Below, one piece after another: positions 1 to 10,022 of a DNA stretch of 64,000 bases; positions within the stretch are counted from its first letter, which is position 1; every line of letters begins with the position of its first letter. The stretch is from Mucilaginibacter sp. (lineage in GTDB: Bacteria > Bacteroidota > Bacteroidia > Sphingobacteriales > Sphingobacteriaceae). Made by a program: the position numbers and the translations under genes. The notes under the pieces are model-generated. The model had not been told where the DNA came from and made no database searches. It saw nothing but the letters and a program-made list of their open reading frames with translations. The stretch is taken from NCBI RefSeq assembly GCF_025359345.1, contig NZ_JANYGQ010000038.1:1-64000 (forward strand). The letters are read 5' to 3'.

Positions 1-2
1 TT

Positions 3-53
3 GCGGAAAACCTCAATAATGGATTAATAAAGCCCATATTAAATAATATATAA
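3..53 (+). CDS. Possible 3' end of a gene that starts before the window
   Basis: The third frame is open from the window edge and ends at a TAA at 51-53, giving 16 codons. It lies 35 bases upstream of a clear hairpin terminator at 88-115. That arrangement fits the end of a plus-strand gene whose body is outside the window. The fragment is too short to identify and could be chance. Confidence 0.3.
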   Translation, partial: AENLNNGLIKPILNNI

Positions 54-87
54 AGGGCTGTAATAATCCAATTATCGCAACTATCCT

Positions 88-123
88 AATCCACTTATAA
101 TTATGTAAGTGGATTTTATTATT
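88..123 (+). terminator. Rho-independent terminator
   Basis: A perfect 10-bp stem (88-97 with 106-115) encloses an 8-nt loop and is followed by a T-rich tract (TTATTATTT). It probably ends the transcript entering from the left edge. The 300 bases after it, up to the start at 478, hold only one more hairpin and AT-rich sequence. Confidence 0.65.
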
Positions 124-238
124 TACTTTCATATCTAAAAAATTATTTATCTATAATTAAAACCCCTCTTGTCCCAACTCATATATAGTTACCTAAATTT
201 AATATATCCCAAAATGCTAATAAACAATTAAAAAGAAT

Positions 239-290
239 ACCCGGAGCAGCTTATAATTAGGTAAGATCTGTTCCGGGTTATTTCATCTTT
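239..290 (+). terminator. Second hairpin, terminator-like
   Basis: An 11-bp stem (239-249 with 268-278, one G-T pair) has an 18-nt loop and is followed by TATTTCATCTTTT. It could be a backup terminator or a leader hairpin of the next gene. The 120 bases between the two hairpins contain no recognisable gene. Confidence 0.45.
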
Positions 291-477
291 TATTGTGTTA
301 AAGAGTATTTTAAATGCTGGTTATTTGATAGCTAAAAAGACATATTTCCCCTGTGGTAATTCATCAGCATTGCTAAATTTATATAAAAAAAAGTTACACG
401 TTTTATTTCACTTACTTTTTCGCCTTTTAAGAGTTTTAAAAATTCTAACACCAATTATTTTAAACGCCAAAATAGAC

Positions 478-2733
478 ATGCAAAACAAAACCATTGCTCA
501 AGTAACAAAAGTTGTCATCCTGTGTTTTTGTATTATAAACTTAACCACGGGAATATGCTATGGTCAATTAGATTTATCAACAAACTATTTCAAAATTCAT
601 ATTGATACAAAGGGATTTATCACCAGTATGAAAAAAGGTGGAATAACGCCAGGCAGGGAATTTAGTCCAACCGATAAACCCTCGCCACTGCTTTGTTTAT
701 ATAGTTCTAAAAAAGATAAATATTATTTGCCTCAATCGGCCCGATATAATTTTGCTAAAAGAGAATTGTTGCTTACATACGGTAATGGCTCTAAAGCAAG
801 TGTTTTGATTAAAGCTGTAAATAAAAAATACATTACATTAACTTTAAAATCACTTTCTCCGCGCAACGATATTGACGATATTCAATGGGGGCCATTTCAT
901 ACTAATATCACCAATCTTTTTGGCGATATAATCGGAGTAGCCCGTGATACAAGCGAAGCCGTAAACTTTTCAATAGGCGCTTTAGCACTAAATGATGCCA
1001 CTACAGGCGGTAAAGCAAATGTAGCCGGCGATTTTTCGCCATGTCAATATATCATTCATTCACCTGACGTTTCCAGGTTTCCGTTACCTGCTGGTTTGCA
1101 CGAAGGGGAGATGTTCACTTTAGGTGGTAATGGTATCAATGATGTTGCTTTTTTTTCGCACCCCGAAGAATACTATCGAATCTTAAACGGTAATACTGCC
1201 TTTATTGATAATAAAGGGCAAATTAGTTTAGCGTATCACGCCTCGGACAGGCGGGTAGAAAAAATGATTCATTTTTCTTTAATGCCGTTGATGCCGGCAA
1301 ACTATCCCGTTCATCAAAAAGTGCAGGCCATTCCTGATTTAGATTTGATAGGCTCTTCCATTGCTTTGTGGGGAGCCCCTGATGATTTGGCATTGAATGT
1401 TTTAGAAAATATTGTTGTGAATGAAAAATTGCCTTACCCTAAAGTGAATGGAAAATGGATAAAAAAGCCTGCAAGATACATTCCTGATGTAGCATGGTAT
1501 GGTAATTACGACAGTTGCTTAGTTTATACAAAGCGCCTCGGTTTTAAAGCCATACAGGCAGAAGGCCTGGGCGAGTTCTACCCTAATCGTGCCAATCATG
1601 GAAACATTGACTGGAAGATCCCATTTTCTGCTGGAAAAACTACTATAAAAGAGTTTACAGATCAAACTAACAAAAGTGGAATTTTATTTGGCTTGCATAC
1701 CCTCAATAATTTTTTGCAAAGCAATGTTAGCAGCGATGTAAGCCCCGTGCCTAATGATAGCTTATGTGTTTTGTTGAAAACAAAGCTTAGCAATAACATT
1801 ACTGCTAATGATACTAACATTATTGTTGATAATGAGCAATACCTGAATGAATACGGTGGCTGGGAAGGGCACCCCACCAATATAATAAAAATAGGAAACG
1901 AATTAATTTACTATAAAGGAATTACTGCTACAAAACCCTACACACTTCAAAATGTAAAGAGGGGTTTTTGGAAAACAAATGCAACAGCGCACAACAGCGG
2001 CGATGCGTTGTATAAATTGCAAACCAATTGCTATGGCGGTTTAGTGCCTGATATTTTTTTGCAGGATAAATTGGCTGATTATTATGCACAGCTTTCTAAG
2101 GTGAACGGCATGGATTATATTGATTTGGATGGCGAAGAAGGGTTTCTTTATCAAGGGCATGGCAACTATGCTTTCAAGAGATTTTTCAAAAGATTTTTTG
2201 AGCAATCTGCAAAACTTGGCGTTTCCTATCAACGGGTAATGGGAGCAACAATAGCAGAAGGCGGATGGCACTACCAAAGCGTATTGAATGTAGGGGGCGG
2301 AGAAAATATGTATTTGATAAAAGACAGAAAATGGGCTATTGAAGGAAAGGATATTAGAAATATTTGTTTTTCAAATTTTTTACCCGCCACTTTTGGAATT
2401 ACCGCGCCGCTTCGCCCAAACTCTACAGTACAGGAATGGGAAAATTTGCAGGCAATTTCAGTAGGAGTGGGAGTAACATACATGATGAGTCTATCTGAAA
2501 AATCAGTAGAAAGTTGTTTGCAAAAAGATCTAATTTTTCGGGCGATTAAAATCTGGGAAAATGCAAGAGCAGCCAATAGCTTTACTTATACTGTTAAAAA
2601 AATATTAGCAGATAGCGCCCGTCAGTTTCACTTAGAAGAAATAGATACCAATACCTGGAAATTGTTCGAATTAAAAAACGGGAAAAATATTTATTTGAAA
2701 ACCTTGCATCGTGACATCCAAAATGGATATTGA
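478..2733 (+). CDS. Secreted glycoside-hydrolase-like protein, 3' end decayed
   Basis: I chose the ATG at 478, not the upstream-most in-frame start at 295, because it opens directly into an N-terminal signal segment ending near CYGQ. This gives 751 residues. The N-terminal third looks like a beta-sandwich. The centre looks like a TIM barrel, with runs such as DVAWYGNYDS and MDYIDLDGEEGF; the second is typical of an acidic catalytic strand end in retaining glycosidases. I cannot assign a GH number. The reading frame stops at 2733, but plausible protein sequence continues in other frames up to 2929, so the C-terminus is probably lost by frameshift and stop mutations. It heads a cluster of carbohydrate-active genes. 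Being a glycosidase is inference from motifs and neighbours. Confidence 0.6.
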   Translation: MQNKTIAQVTKVVILCFCIINLTTGICYGQLDLSTNYFKIHIDTKGFITSMKKGGITPGREFSPTDKPSPLLCLYSSKKDKYYLPQSARYNFAKRELLLTYGNGSKASVLIKAVNKKYITLTLKSLSPRNDIDDIQWGPFHTNITNLFGDIIGVARDTSEAVNFSIGALALNDATTGGKANVAGDFSPCQYIIHSPDVSRFPLPAGLHEGEMFTLGGNGINDVAFFSHPEEYYRILNGNTAFIDNKGQISLAYHASDRRVEKMIHFSLMPLMPANYPVHQKVQAIPDLDLIGSSIALWGAPDDLALNVLENIVVNEKLPYPKVNGKWIKKPARYIPDVAWYGNYDSCLVYTKRLGFKAIQAEGLGEFYPNRANHGNIDWKIPFSAGKTTIKEFTDQTNKSGILFGLHTLNNFLQSNVSSDVSPVPNDSLCVLLKTKLSNNITANDTNIIVDNEQYLNEYGGWEGHPTNIIKIGNELIYYKGITATKPYTLQNVKRGFWKTNATAHNSGDALYKLQTNCYGGLVPDIFLQDKLADYYAQLSKVNGMDYIDLDGEEGFLYQGHGNYAFKRFFKRFFEQSAKLGVSYQRVMGATIAEGGWHYQSVLNVGGGENMYLIKDRKWAIEGKDIRNICFSNFLPATFGITAPLRPNSTVQEWENLQAISVGVGVTYMMSLSEKSVESCLQKDLIFRAIKIWENARAANSFTYTVKKILADSARQFHLEEIDTNTWKLFELKNGKNIYLKTLHRDIQNGY

Positions 2734-2929
2734 GTGAAAACGTTAAACGGAAACAGGTTAGTTAATTTCCGGTATAAGGTTAGTGTGTGACTAAAAACTT
2801 TGACGGAACCCACCACTGACTTTGCCAAATGGTAAATCTCAAATCCAGGTTAGTGCATTACATAATGGCAATGACACGATAAAGTTTGAATTGGTTGTTT
2901 CTGTGATTGGAAAAGGAGAAAAAATTTAA
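2734..2929 (+). pseudogene. Decayed C-terminal tail of the preceding glycosidase-like gene
   Basis: In frame with the upstream gene the sequence continues past TGA at 2731-2733 with two further stops at 2788-2790 and 2833-2835. From 2804 another frame is open and reads a beta-strand-like tail (..IKFELVVSVIGKGEKI) ending with TAA at 2927-2929. That stop lies one base before the ATG of the next gene at 2931, the spacing expected of an operon. I read this as the original gene end, separated by small indels. A sequencing error is an alternative. Confidence 0.5.
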
Positions 2930-2930
2930 A

Positions 2931-5264
2931 ATGATCCTGGATAAAAGAAAATGTGCTTTGGCATTTGCTATTTGCGTCTCTGCCCTGCAACAGGTAAATG
3001 CACAGCTAAGTCAAACTTCATTAGCACAAGCCCTGTTAAAACAATTGCATGGTTGTATGCATATAAGTGTAATTCAATACAAAGGAACCACGCAAATCAA
3101 AAAATATGAATTTAAACAAGACCGTTTGCAAACCGACGGTGCACAATGGCAAATATTATTAAATGAGCGCTCGGTAGTAAATCATGAAGTAATAGACATA
3201 AATGCAGATTTTATACTGAATGAAGGGCGCGCTTATTCTACTGCGCCGGCTGTTTCGTTCGATTTCAGTGAATGGAGCAGAAAGAACTATGTAATGGTGC
3301 CTGCAAGTATGTATAATGGTAACCGGTATCATTCCATCGGAGACGGCTATAATCCAGCATATACCAGGGACATGTACTACAACCCTCGTGTACCTCTAAC
3401 CATTTCGAACAATCCACGGCTGTCAGTTGAAACGGATAAGGCTTCATTGGTTGAGTTACAGACGGGGAATGCCGCTACACCTGCGATGTGCTTTTTTTCG
3501 CCTGCTGAAAACAAGGGCTTTATCATGCTTACCACGCAGCAAACAAAATTTGGCAACAGCGGATTCACCATTGTTGAAAACGCGAAACAGGATAGCTGCA
3601 GTTTTGCCATCTCAGCGCCTGCTGTCCGAAAGTTGGCGGCAGGCTTTGGAGACTTCCACGATAGCGGCGACCAGGCGCCGAACTGGAAGGCCGGAGATAA
3701 GATGACCTTGCACTTGAGATTGTATGTGTTTGATGCTGAAAGTATCCCCGACCTGCTGAAAAAATTCATGCGGGTACGCAAAGATTTAACAGGACCCAAC
3801 CATCCCCGCAATCAGCTACCAATGAGTCAATTACTGGCAGCGGGAACTTCTATTTGCAGCAACAATTTCATAAAAGCTCCGGCAGGTAGTTATTACAAAC
3901 CTGAAAACAATGATGATTTTCAGTTAGGGTGGGTTAGCGGTATGATGAATAGCTACCCTATGCTCGCCTTTAACAACGTAACCGAACGTAACCGGGTGGC
4001 CGCAGAGCTCGATTTTGTAGTAAGTAAGCTGCAGGGGAAAAGTGGGTATTTTTACGGTGGCATAAAAACTGACGGCGAACTGCGCCCGGAAAAAATGCAT
4101 CCCGATTTTCCTGCAGTGCAGGCTATGGTTCGCAAAAACTGTGATGCGTTGCTTTGGTTGATGAAGCACTTAATGCTTTTTAAGGCCCAAGGCTATGGTA
4201 ATATGATAAAACCCGAATGGGAATCAGCGGCAAAACGGTTGGCGGGAGCTTTTGCACATACGTGGAAAATACATGGAGAGTTTGGTCAGTACATAGCACC
4301 TGAAACCGGCGAGATCGCGGTGTATAATTCTACGGCGGGAGCAATTGCACCAGCCGGATTGGCCATTGCCTCTGATTATTTTAAACAACCGGAATGGTTG
4401 CAGGTTGCCAAAGATGCTGCCAATTTCTACTATAGCCGGGATGTGGTTGGGCAGGGTCTTACGGGGGGCGATTGTGGCGATATATCGATGGACGCTAATT
4501 CAGAATCAGCTTTTGGTTTTCTAGAATCATTGATGGCGTTGTATTATTACACGGCTGATAAAGTATGGTTGCAAAAGGCGGAGGTACAGGCTGCTCTTTG
4601 TGCTACCTGGACACTTTCGTACGATCCGGTGTTCCCTCAAAATAGCCAGATTGGAAAACTAGGTTGTAATATGGCGGGTGCTGTATGGGCGAGTATTCAG
4701 AATAAACATGCTGCTCCCGGTATTTGCACTTCGTCAGGAGATTACCTCTTTAAGCTCTACCGGGCTACCGGAAATACGCCTTATGCCGCTTTGATACGGG
4801 ATATTCAGCACGCGCAGGCCGAAGCAGTCAATATGCCTCCGGATCATATTACCACAAACAATTTAGTAGGGTCCTCTATGGAAAGGATTCAGCCCAGTGA
4901 TGCAGAGGGTAAGGGTAGCGTTGGCAATTTTATTAATACCCGGAATTCCTGGACGGAAACCAATGGCATATTAATGGCGATGGAGATCCCTGGCGTATAT
5001 CTGCAAACAGACAGGGATGAAATTTATGTCTTCGACGCTGTTGAATCCAGGATAGTAAAGCGAACCAGAGAGGGGCTTGTTATCTCCATCACAAACCCGA
5101 CGAGGTATGATGCGAATATTTCAATTTTTGCAGAAACTACAGCAGATTCTAAAAAGCCACTGGGTTACACAGCATTCCTGAAATGGCCAAAAGTGGAAGT
5201 AAAAGCGAGTGCAACCCGCCTATTTCTGGTTAGCAATAATGGGAAGGCTGTAACTCAGTATTGA
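2931..5264 (+). CDS. Secreted six-hairpin glycosidase-like protein
   Basis: The start is the ATG at 2931, preceded by an AGGAG-like ribosome site at 2914-2918, a strong site for this group. A longer reading from TTG at 2907 is less likely because it would precede the signal peptide. The protein has 777 residues. Residues 1 to about 25 form a signal peptide ending VNAQ. The N-terminal 270 residues look beta-rich. From about residue 280 onward the sequence is helical with repeated aromatic and acidic runs (LGWVSGMMNSYPML, GGDCGDISMDANSESAF), typical of an (alpha/alpha)6 barrel. It ends with a small beta domain. I do not recognise a numbered GH family. It lies one base downstream of the decayed tail of the preceding gene, so both probably belonged to one operon. 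Confidence 0.6.
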   Translation: MILDKRKCALAFAICVSALQQVNAQLSQTSLAQALLKQLHGCMHISVIQYKGTTQIKKYEFKQDRLQTDGAQWQILLNERSVVNHEVIDINADFILNEGRAYSTAPAVSFDFSEWSRKNYVMVPASMYNGNRYHSIGDGYNPAYTRDMYYNPRVPLTISNNPRLSVETDKASLVELQTGNAATPAMCFFSPAENKGFIMLTTQQTKFGNSGFTIVENAKQDSCSFAISAPAVRKLAAGFGDFHDSGDQAPNWKAGDKMTLHLRLYVFDAESIPDLLKKFMRVRKDLTGPNHPRNQLPMSQLLAAGTSICSNNFIKAPAGSYYKPENNDDFQLGWVSGMMNSYPMLAFNNVTERNRVAAELDFVVSKLQGKSGYFYGGIKTDGELRPEKMHPDFPAVQAMVRKNCDALLWLMKHLMLFKAQGYGNMIKPEWESAAKRLAGAFAHTWKIHGEFGQYIAPETGEIAVYNSTAGAIAPAGLAIASDYFKQPEWLQVAKDAANFYYSRDVVGQGLTGGDCGDISMDANSESAFGFLESLMALYYYTADKVWLQKAEVQAALCATWTLSYDPVFPQNSQIGKLGCNMAGAVWASIQNKHAAPGICTSSGDYLFKLYRATGNTPYAALIRDIQHAQAEAVNMPPDHITTNNLVGSSMERIQPSDAEGKGSVGNFINTRNSWTETNGILMAMEIPGVYLQTDRDEIYVFDAVESRIVKRTREGLVISITNPTRYDANISIFAETTADSKKPLGYTAFLKWPKVEVKASATRLFLVSNNGKAVTQY

Positions 5265-5498
5265 CATTTGTCGCAGCGGCGACAAAAAACAATTGCATGC
5301 TCGTGCATTATTATATACATGTTAAATATGTTAAAATTTGATATTCGCAGTAAAATAAATTAGCAACCAGGGGGCGTCTTAATTGGATCAAAAAAAGGTC
5401 CACCAATCCGGATATTGAGCTCAAAACAAACGTTTGCGCGGAGTTTGATAAAATTAAATTATGGAATGGTGGTAAATTACCTAACCAATTATTTCAAA

Positions 5499-6377
5499 AT
5501 GAAACCTCAACTGCTAAAATTAAATAACGATAGTGCGAATTCATTTAGCGTGCGGCGTGATGTTGTTCCTTCTGTAAACAATCGTTGGCATTATCATTCA
5601 GAAATCGAATTAATTTATTTTAAGAACGGGAATGGAACCCAATTTGTTGGCGACAGCATAAAGCGGTTTCAATCGGGCGATGTTGTATTAATTGGCCCAT
5701 TTTTACCTCATTATTGGAGGTTTGATGATGCGTATTTTAAAAATGAAACAAAGGCCGTTGCCGATGTGCAGGTTGTTCATTTCAACGAAAACTTTTGGGG
5801 TAAGGACTTCATCAATTTACCAGAAAATAAATTGATCAAATCGATTATTGATAGTTCGAAAAGGGGAGTGTCGGTAAAAGTAAATAAAACCCAGGAGTTA
5901 GGAACCGTTTTTGATGCGCTGGTAAGTGAGGAAAGATACAATAAAATTATTTTATTGATAGAGGCCTTAATGCTTGTCGGGCAAAGTCAGTATGAACAAC
6001 TATCGTCAATTGTATTTAATCATAATTTTGAAGATTCGGATAAAGACCGTATAAATGCGATTTATGATTATTCACTAAAGAACTTTAAAAATCAAATAAA
6101 GCTGGAAGAAATTGCGGAGATCGCTAATATCAGCCCAAATTCTTTTTGCCGGTATTTTAAATCGAGGACAAGAAAAACCTATACTCAGTTTATAAATGAA
6201 ATAAGAATTGGCAATGCCTGTAAACTACTTATCGAAGATAATATAAATGTTAAGCAAATTTGCTACGAATGCGGCTACAATAACTTTGCAAGTTTTCATA
6301 AATTTTTCAAATCAATCACAAACAAAAGCCCTTTAAATTATCAAAAGGAGTTTTTAGCCAGGAACAACCAGGCCTAA
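5499..6377 (+). CDS. AraC-family transcriptional regulator
   Basis: The protein has 292 residues from the ATG at 5499. The reading frame could extend to a TTG at 5415 or an ATG at 5466, but AraC proteins of this type normally begin shortly before the cupin. Residues about 5 to 100 form a cupin-like ligand domain (WHYHSEIELIYF, GDVVLIGPFLPHYW). Residues about 190 to 290 form two helix-turn-helix units with the AraC signature (LEEIAEIANISPNSFCRYFK, then CYECGYNNFASFHKFFK). It lies between the secreted glycosidase genes on the left and the convergent GH110 gene, so it may regulate this glycan locus in response to a sugar. That role is inference. Confidence 0.88.
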   Translation: MKPQLLKLNNDSANSFSVRRDVVPSVNNRWHYHSEIELIYFKNGNGTQFVGDSIKRFQSGDVVLIGPFLPHYWRFDDAYFKNETKAVADVQVVHFNENFWGKDFINLPENKLIKSIIDSSKRGVSVKVNKTQELGTVFDALVSEERYNKIILLIEALMLVGQSQYEQLSSIVFNHNFEDSDKDRINAIYDYSLKNFKNQIKLEEIAEIANISPNSFCRYFKSRTRKTYTQFINEIRIGNACKLLIEDNINVKQICYECGYNNFASFHKFFKSITNKSPLNYQKEFLARNNQA

Positions 6378-6399
6378 TTGGTGTATTAATAGTAGAATA

Positions 6400-8304
6400 T
6401 CATTTCTTTTTATCGACTGATATCATTTTTACATTATCAATATCAGTTGAAAGATCTTTTTTGCCCATGTTTTCGATTTGTGCCGATACATCATCAAAGC
6501 CTTCAACCGCATTATCCTTTATTTCCACTTTCCGGCAGTCTGTCGGACTAAACTGGGGACGTTTGTCGCCCTGCTTCATAAATTCTGTACGGATAATTTT
6601 ATTGTTTTTGAAGATGAGAAATTCGGCATTACGCGCGGTTAAAACCAGGCAATCATATATCTTAAAAAGATTGTTTTCGATGCGAATATTACGGTGTACT
6701 ATGTTTTCAGATCCATGGGTCTCCGGGGCAATGGCAATAATATAGTTGTCTGGGGCTGAGTTATAACCACAATTTTCAAAAATATTATTTCGAATGGTTA
6801 CATCTTTTACTTCGCCTGATTCATACCAACTCGATGCGTCATTAGCGATAAGAATCGCATGCATACCAATTCCAATGAATTCATTATTTTCTATCAAAAC
6901 TTTTTTCCTGGTTGTAATAAGAAGACCACGGGTATTAACCCTTTCAAACCTGCAATTGAGTATAGTGACATATGGTGTCCAGGTAATATTTTCCAGGCAG
7001 TCGTTAATAACCATATCACGGGGAACGGGGGCTGCAAATTCTACCTCCATCTCTGTTTCTGAGATGAGTTTTGCCGAGGTTAATACGCCGGTACTAAAAA
7101 CCTGGAGTTTTGATGAGTGAACAAATGCTACGGTGTCCCCCGCAAAGAAAGCTTCAAAACCATATGTCTGGGGGTGCATAAACCGAATCTTAAGCCGGGT
7201 GGGCGAAATAATATCCGTGACCTCCAGATGTGTGCCATGTACATTGATCGGGTCGTCGTGCGTGCTTTTGAATTGGCAATTTTCGATTGTTATGTGACCT
7301 TTGCAGCCCGAAAAGTGTATGCAATCAGCAAAGGATGCGATCATCCGCCCGCTTTCGGCGCGAGGCATAACAAACACGCTGTCGTAATGCAGGTTTTCCG
7401 AAAACTGATTAACAATACCTAGCCCGTGCATGTAATGCATCGAAACATTTTTAATAGTAATATTTTTTGAAAGATTAATAAAACCGCCAACCTGGTCACG
7501 AACAGGGTCGCGAATGGTAAGTACTTCTCCGGGTTGAAAATTATATTTTTTGAAATCGCCGGTAAAGCGGACCTGACCGGCAGCTGTCATAACTGCCGTT
7601 GCTTTTTGAAACGGCGCCCACGAACAATAGACTTCTGTTCCTTTGGATGGATTTACCAATATTGCATGGAAGTTCGTCATGCCCCAACCTTCGCCATACC
7701 ATTGCAACCGTCCATTGACAATTGTGTGTCGCGAATCGGGATGAATGTCGGCAATTATAACACTGTCTGAAACCGTTCGGAAAGTCATCTCTGACACAGT
7801 CGGCCGCTCAAAATCTATTTTAATATTCTGCAGATGTATATTTTCGCAATGGGCCAATGCAAACGTGGTCATTTTGCCGTGAAACACAAATAATGACCCA
7901 TTGCCTTCGATGGTTAGATTTTTCATTTTTTCGAAGAGAAGCCCTACTGTTTTCAATTTCGAAGGGCATTCTGCCGCCGACGATGTATTCGAAATAAAGT
8001 AATTTCGCTTTTCGGCATGTTCCGGCCAAAAATCATAGCGGCCTTCCGGAAATACCAACTTTATTGCCTCATTCTTTTTACAGGCTTCGATAGCTTTTTT
8101 TAATGCAGGCACCGCATCTTCAAAACTTCCCGGTTTTGCGCCGTAGTCAGTTACATTAATTAAATTATTGTGAGGTAGCGTTTCTTCCCCTGTCGCAGTA
8201 AAAGATATTCGCTGCCCGCCTTGTTTGGGATTTCCTTTGCTTGCATGTGCAAAACCAGAAAAGGTTAGAGCCGATATAAAAACAAAAATGGTTAACCTTT
8301 TCAT
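6400..8304 (-). CDS. GH110 family alpha-1,3-galactosidase
   Basis: A 634-residue protein with a signal peptide (MKRLTIFVF.. to about residue 22). GH110 enzymes are exo-acting inverting galactosidases that remove terminal alpha-1,3-galactose, for example from blood-group B and linear B structures. The N-terminus of the mature part, INVTDYGAKPGSFEDAVPAL, the GRYDFWPEHAEKRNYFISN region and the repeated beta-helix rungs (ITIKNVSMHYMHGLG, ITIENCQFKSTHDDPINVHG) match the family as I know it. The DDPINVHG stretch is the likely acidic active-site region. It is expected in the periplasm or outside the cell. It is transcribed on the minus strand, convergent with the AraC gene and followed upstream by another glycosidase-like gene, 143 bases away. 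Confidence 0.85.
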   Translation of the reverse strand: MKRLTIFVFISALTFSGFAHASKGNPKQGGQRISFTATGEETLPHNNLINVTDYGAKPGSFEDAVPALKKAIEACKKNEAIKLVFPEGRYDFWPEHAEKRNYFISNTSSAAECPSKLKTVGLLFEKMKNLTIEGNGSLFVFHGKMTTFALAHCENIHLQNIKIDFERPTVSEMTFRTVSDSVIIADIHPDSRHTIVNGRLQWYGEGWGMTNFHAILVNPSKGTEVYCSWAPFQKATAVMTAAGQVRFTGDFKKYNFQPGEVLTIRDPVRDQVGGFINLSKNITIKNVSMHYMHGLGIVNQFSENLHYDSVFVMPRAESGRMIASFADCIHFSGCKGHITIENCQFKSTHDDPINVHGTHLEVTDIISPTRLKIRFMHPQTYGFEAFFAGDTVAFVHSSKLQVFSTGVLTSAKLISETEMEVEFAAPVPRDMVINDCLENITWTPYVTILNCRFERVNTRGLLITTRKKVLIENNEFIGIGMHAILIANDASSWYESGEVKDVTIRNNIFENCGYNSAPDNYIIAIAPETHGSENIVHRNIRIENNLFKIYDCLVLTARNAEFLIFKNNKIIRTEFMKQGDKRPQFSPTDCRKVEIKDNAVEGFDDVSAQIENMGKKDLSTDIDNVKMISVDKKK

Positions 8305-8447
8305 ATTTATAATATTACTACTTGGTTTTTAGATTTTGATGTAAAATATTGAAGCTGTTTTCTGAGAAAAATTCTCCTCCTATCACCGAAGTGATTTTCC
8401 ACAGCAATTGCAAATCATTTTTTATTTGTGCAGCACTTAACTGCAAT

Positions 8448-9743
8448 TTAATTATTCTTTGCCCACTCCTTCAATTCATCTATTGCTTTTGCCAAAACAC
8501 CCGCTGAACCTTTAAAAGCTGCCGATCCGTTTGGCTTACCATCAACGCCGTACCATTCATAAAAACCTTTGTCGTTGATTGTTCTGTCGAGCATGGGTTG
8601 CAATTCACTATATGCTTCTTTGATAAAACCATGTTTTATAAGCTGCTGAATCATTCTTGCGCCAAACCAGGTCCAGTCTCCGCCGTTTTGATATATGTAT
8701 GGTTTTGACGCTGAGGAGTTTTTATAAATATTCTCCGGGTAAACAGGGTATAGCGTTAAGCCAATAGAAGGAGCACCGGAAAGTTTTACATTCCGCATCA
8801 TATCCTGATTAACAAGTTTAATTTCACTTTTTGATAAAATACCCGCTTCAATGGCCATGGCAGTTCCGCCATGAAAATAGATTTTGTTCTCATCAAAACT
8901 TGCAGGGAACGGTGATTTATCAAGATACAAATGCGGAATAAACTTATGCTTTTTGGCATCCCAAAGATGTTTTCTAATGGAATTGACAGTGGTTGTTTTT
9001 AGCTGCTGCCATTTTTTTTGGTCATTTTCTGTTTTATAAAAACCGGCCATATCATTGAGCGCTATAACAAACATAGCGTTGTCATATATGTCAATAGCCC
9101 AATGGGTATTTTCATCAATATCAACTACGGCACCGCCTTCAATTTGTACGTCTCCCCAATCTTGCGTTGTAGCCCCTGTCAAAAGGTGATATTTATTTGA
9201 ATAACGGTTCTTTAATAAATAGGTAATGGATGTCTCCATGCGTTGTAAGGCGGTTTTCCCGGCTATCATTTCCTGCAAAATTGATTTGTCGCCGGTTATA
9301 CGAATGTATTTGGCTATGGCCTGTATCAGCGAAGTTTCCTGGTCTGTTTCAACTGTATTCTTGAAACCTACATGGGATGCGTCATTTGGAGAGGTGTAAA
9401 TATTAGGGTCGTTCCACGTTACATGGCCTTTTAATACATAGCCGTCCACAATTTCGCCGTTTGTTTGCTGAAGCTTGAGAAAAGTAAGCAAATTTGCCCT
9501 AATGCTGTCGCGGCCGTAAACTTTGCATGAAGTTTCAATGAAAGTATTAAAATCACGTATCCAAACCTGGGGGTAACCATCACCTGCATTAAAGCCTTTG
9601 CTTAAAAGAGCTGTGGCTTTTACGTATACTGTATCCAGTCGTTTGTCTGCCTTAATCTGGGTAGCCAATTCATGCCCCGGTTGAGCCAGTCCTTTTATGA
9701 AAATGCTGATTATTAGAACTGTAGTTAAAAAGATATTTTTCAT
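8448..9743 (-). CDS. Secreted (alpha/alpha)6-barrel glycosidase-like protein
   Basis: A 431-residue protein with a signal peptide ending GLAQ near residue 20. The sequence is a single helical toroid domain: GYPQVWIRDFNTF near the N-terminus, DENTHWAIDIYDNAMF in the middle, and NGGDWTWFGARMI and GFYEWYGVDGKPNGSAAF near the end. These spaced aromatic-acidic motifs are typical of GH15/GH63-like hydrolases, with acids in WIRDF and YEWYG as likely catalytic residues. I cannot fix the family. It shares direction with the GH110 gene downstream and with the GntR gene upstream. The 279 bases between it and the GntR stop are AT-rich and hold its promoter region, but no clear promoter box stands out. 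Confidence 0.62.
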   Translation of the reverse strand: MKNIFLTTVLIISIFIKGLAQPGHELATQIKADKRLDTVYVKATALLSKGFNAGDGYPQVWIRDFNTFIETSCKVYGRDSIRANLLTFLKLQQTNGEIVDGYVLKGHVTWNDPNIYTSPNDASHVGFKNTVETDQETSLIQAIAKYIRITGDKSILQEMIAGKTALQRMETSITYLLKNRYSNKYHLLTGATTQDWGDVQIEGGAVVDIDENTHWAIDIYDNAMFVIALNDMAGFYKTENDQKKWQQLKTTTVNSIRKHLWDAKKHKFIPHLYLDKSPFPASFDENKIYFHGGTAMAIEAGILSKSEIKLVNQDMMRNVKLSGAPSIGLTLYPVYPENIYKNSSASKPYIYQNGGDWTWFGARMIQQLIKHGFIKEAYSELQPMLDRTINDKGFYEWYGVDGKPNGSAAFKGSAGVLAKAIDELKEWAKNN

Positions 9744-10022
9744 GTTTGTTCTTAATATCGAGGGGGGCGATATTTTTAAAATAAAAAAAAGTTTATAATG
9801 GCCTGTAAAAATGATAAACGTTTAGTGATTATAATTTCTCGAATTTGTCATAACACTAAGCAGAATTGGCAATATGGTTGTGGCCTATGTTAATCTTATT
9901 CTGTAAAGAAAAATCAGGAAAAGGTATAATGAAGGATATTTGGAATCCCTGGGTTAAATATTTTTAATGAAGTGTATTATAAGAACGCCTTTCAGCTTTC
10001 GCCTGAGAATGATTCTATTTAA

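Noticed and set aside
5268..5283. Hairpin TGTCGC..GCGACA after the glycosidase gene
   Set aside because: Only 6 bp and followed by A rather than T on the plus strand; not enough for a terminator call.
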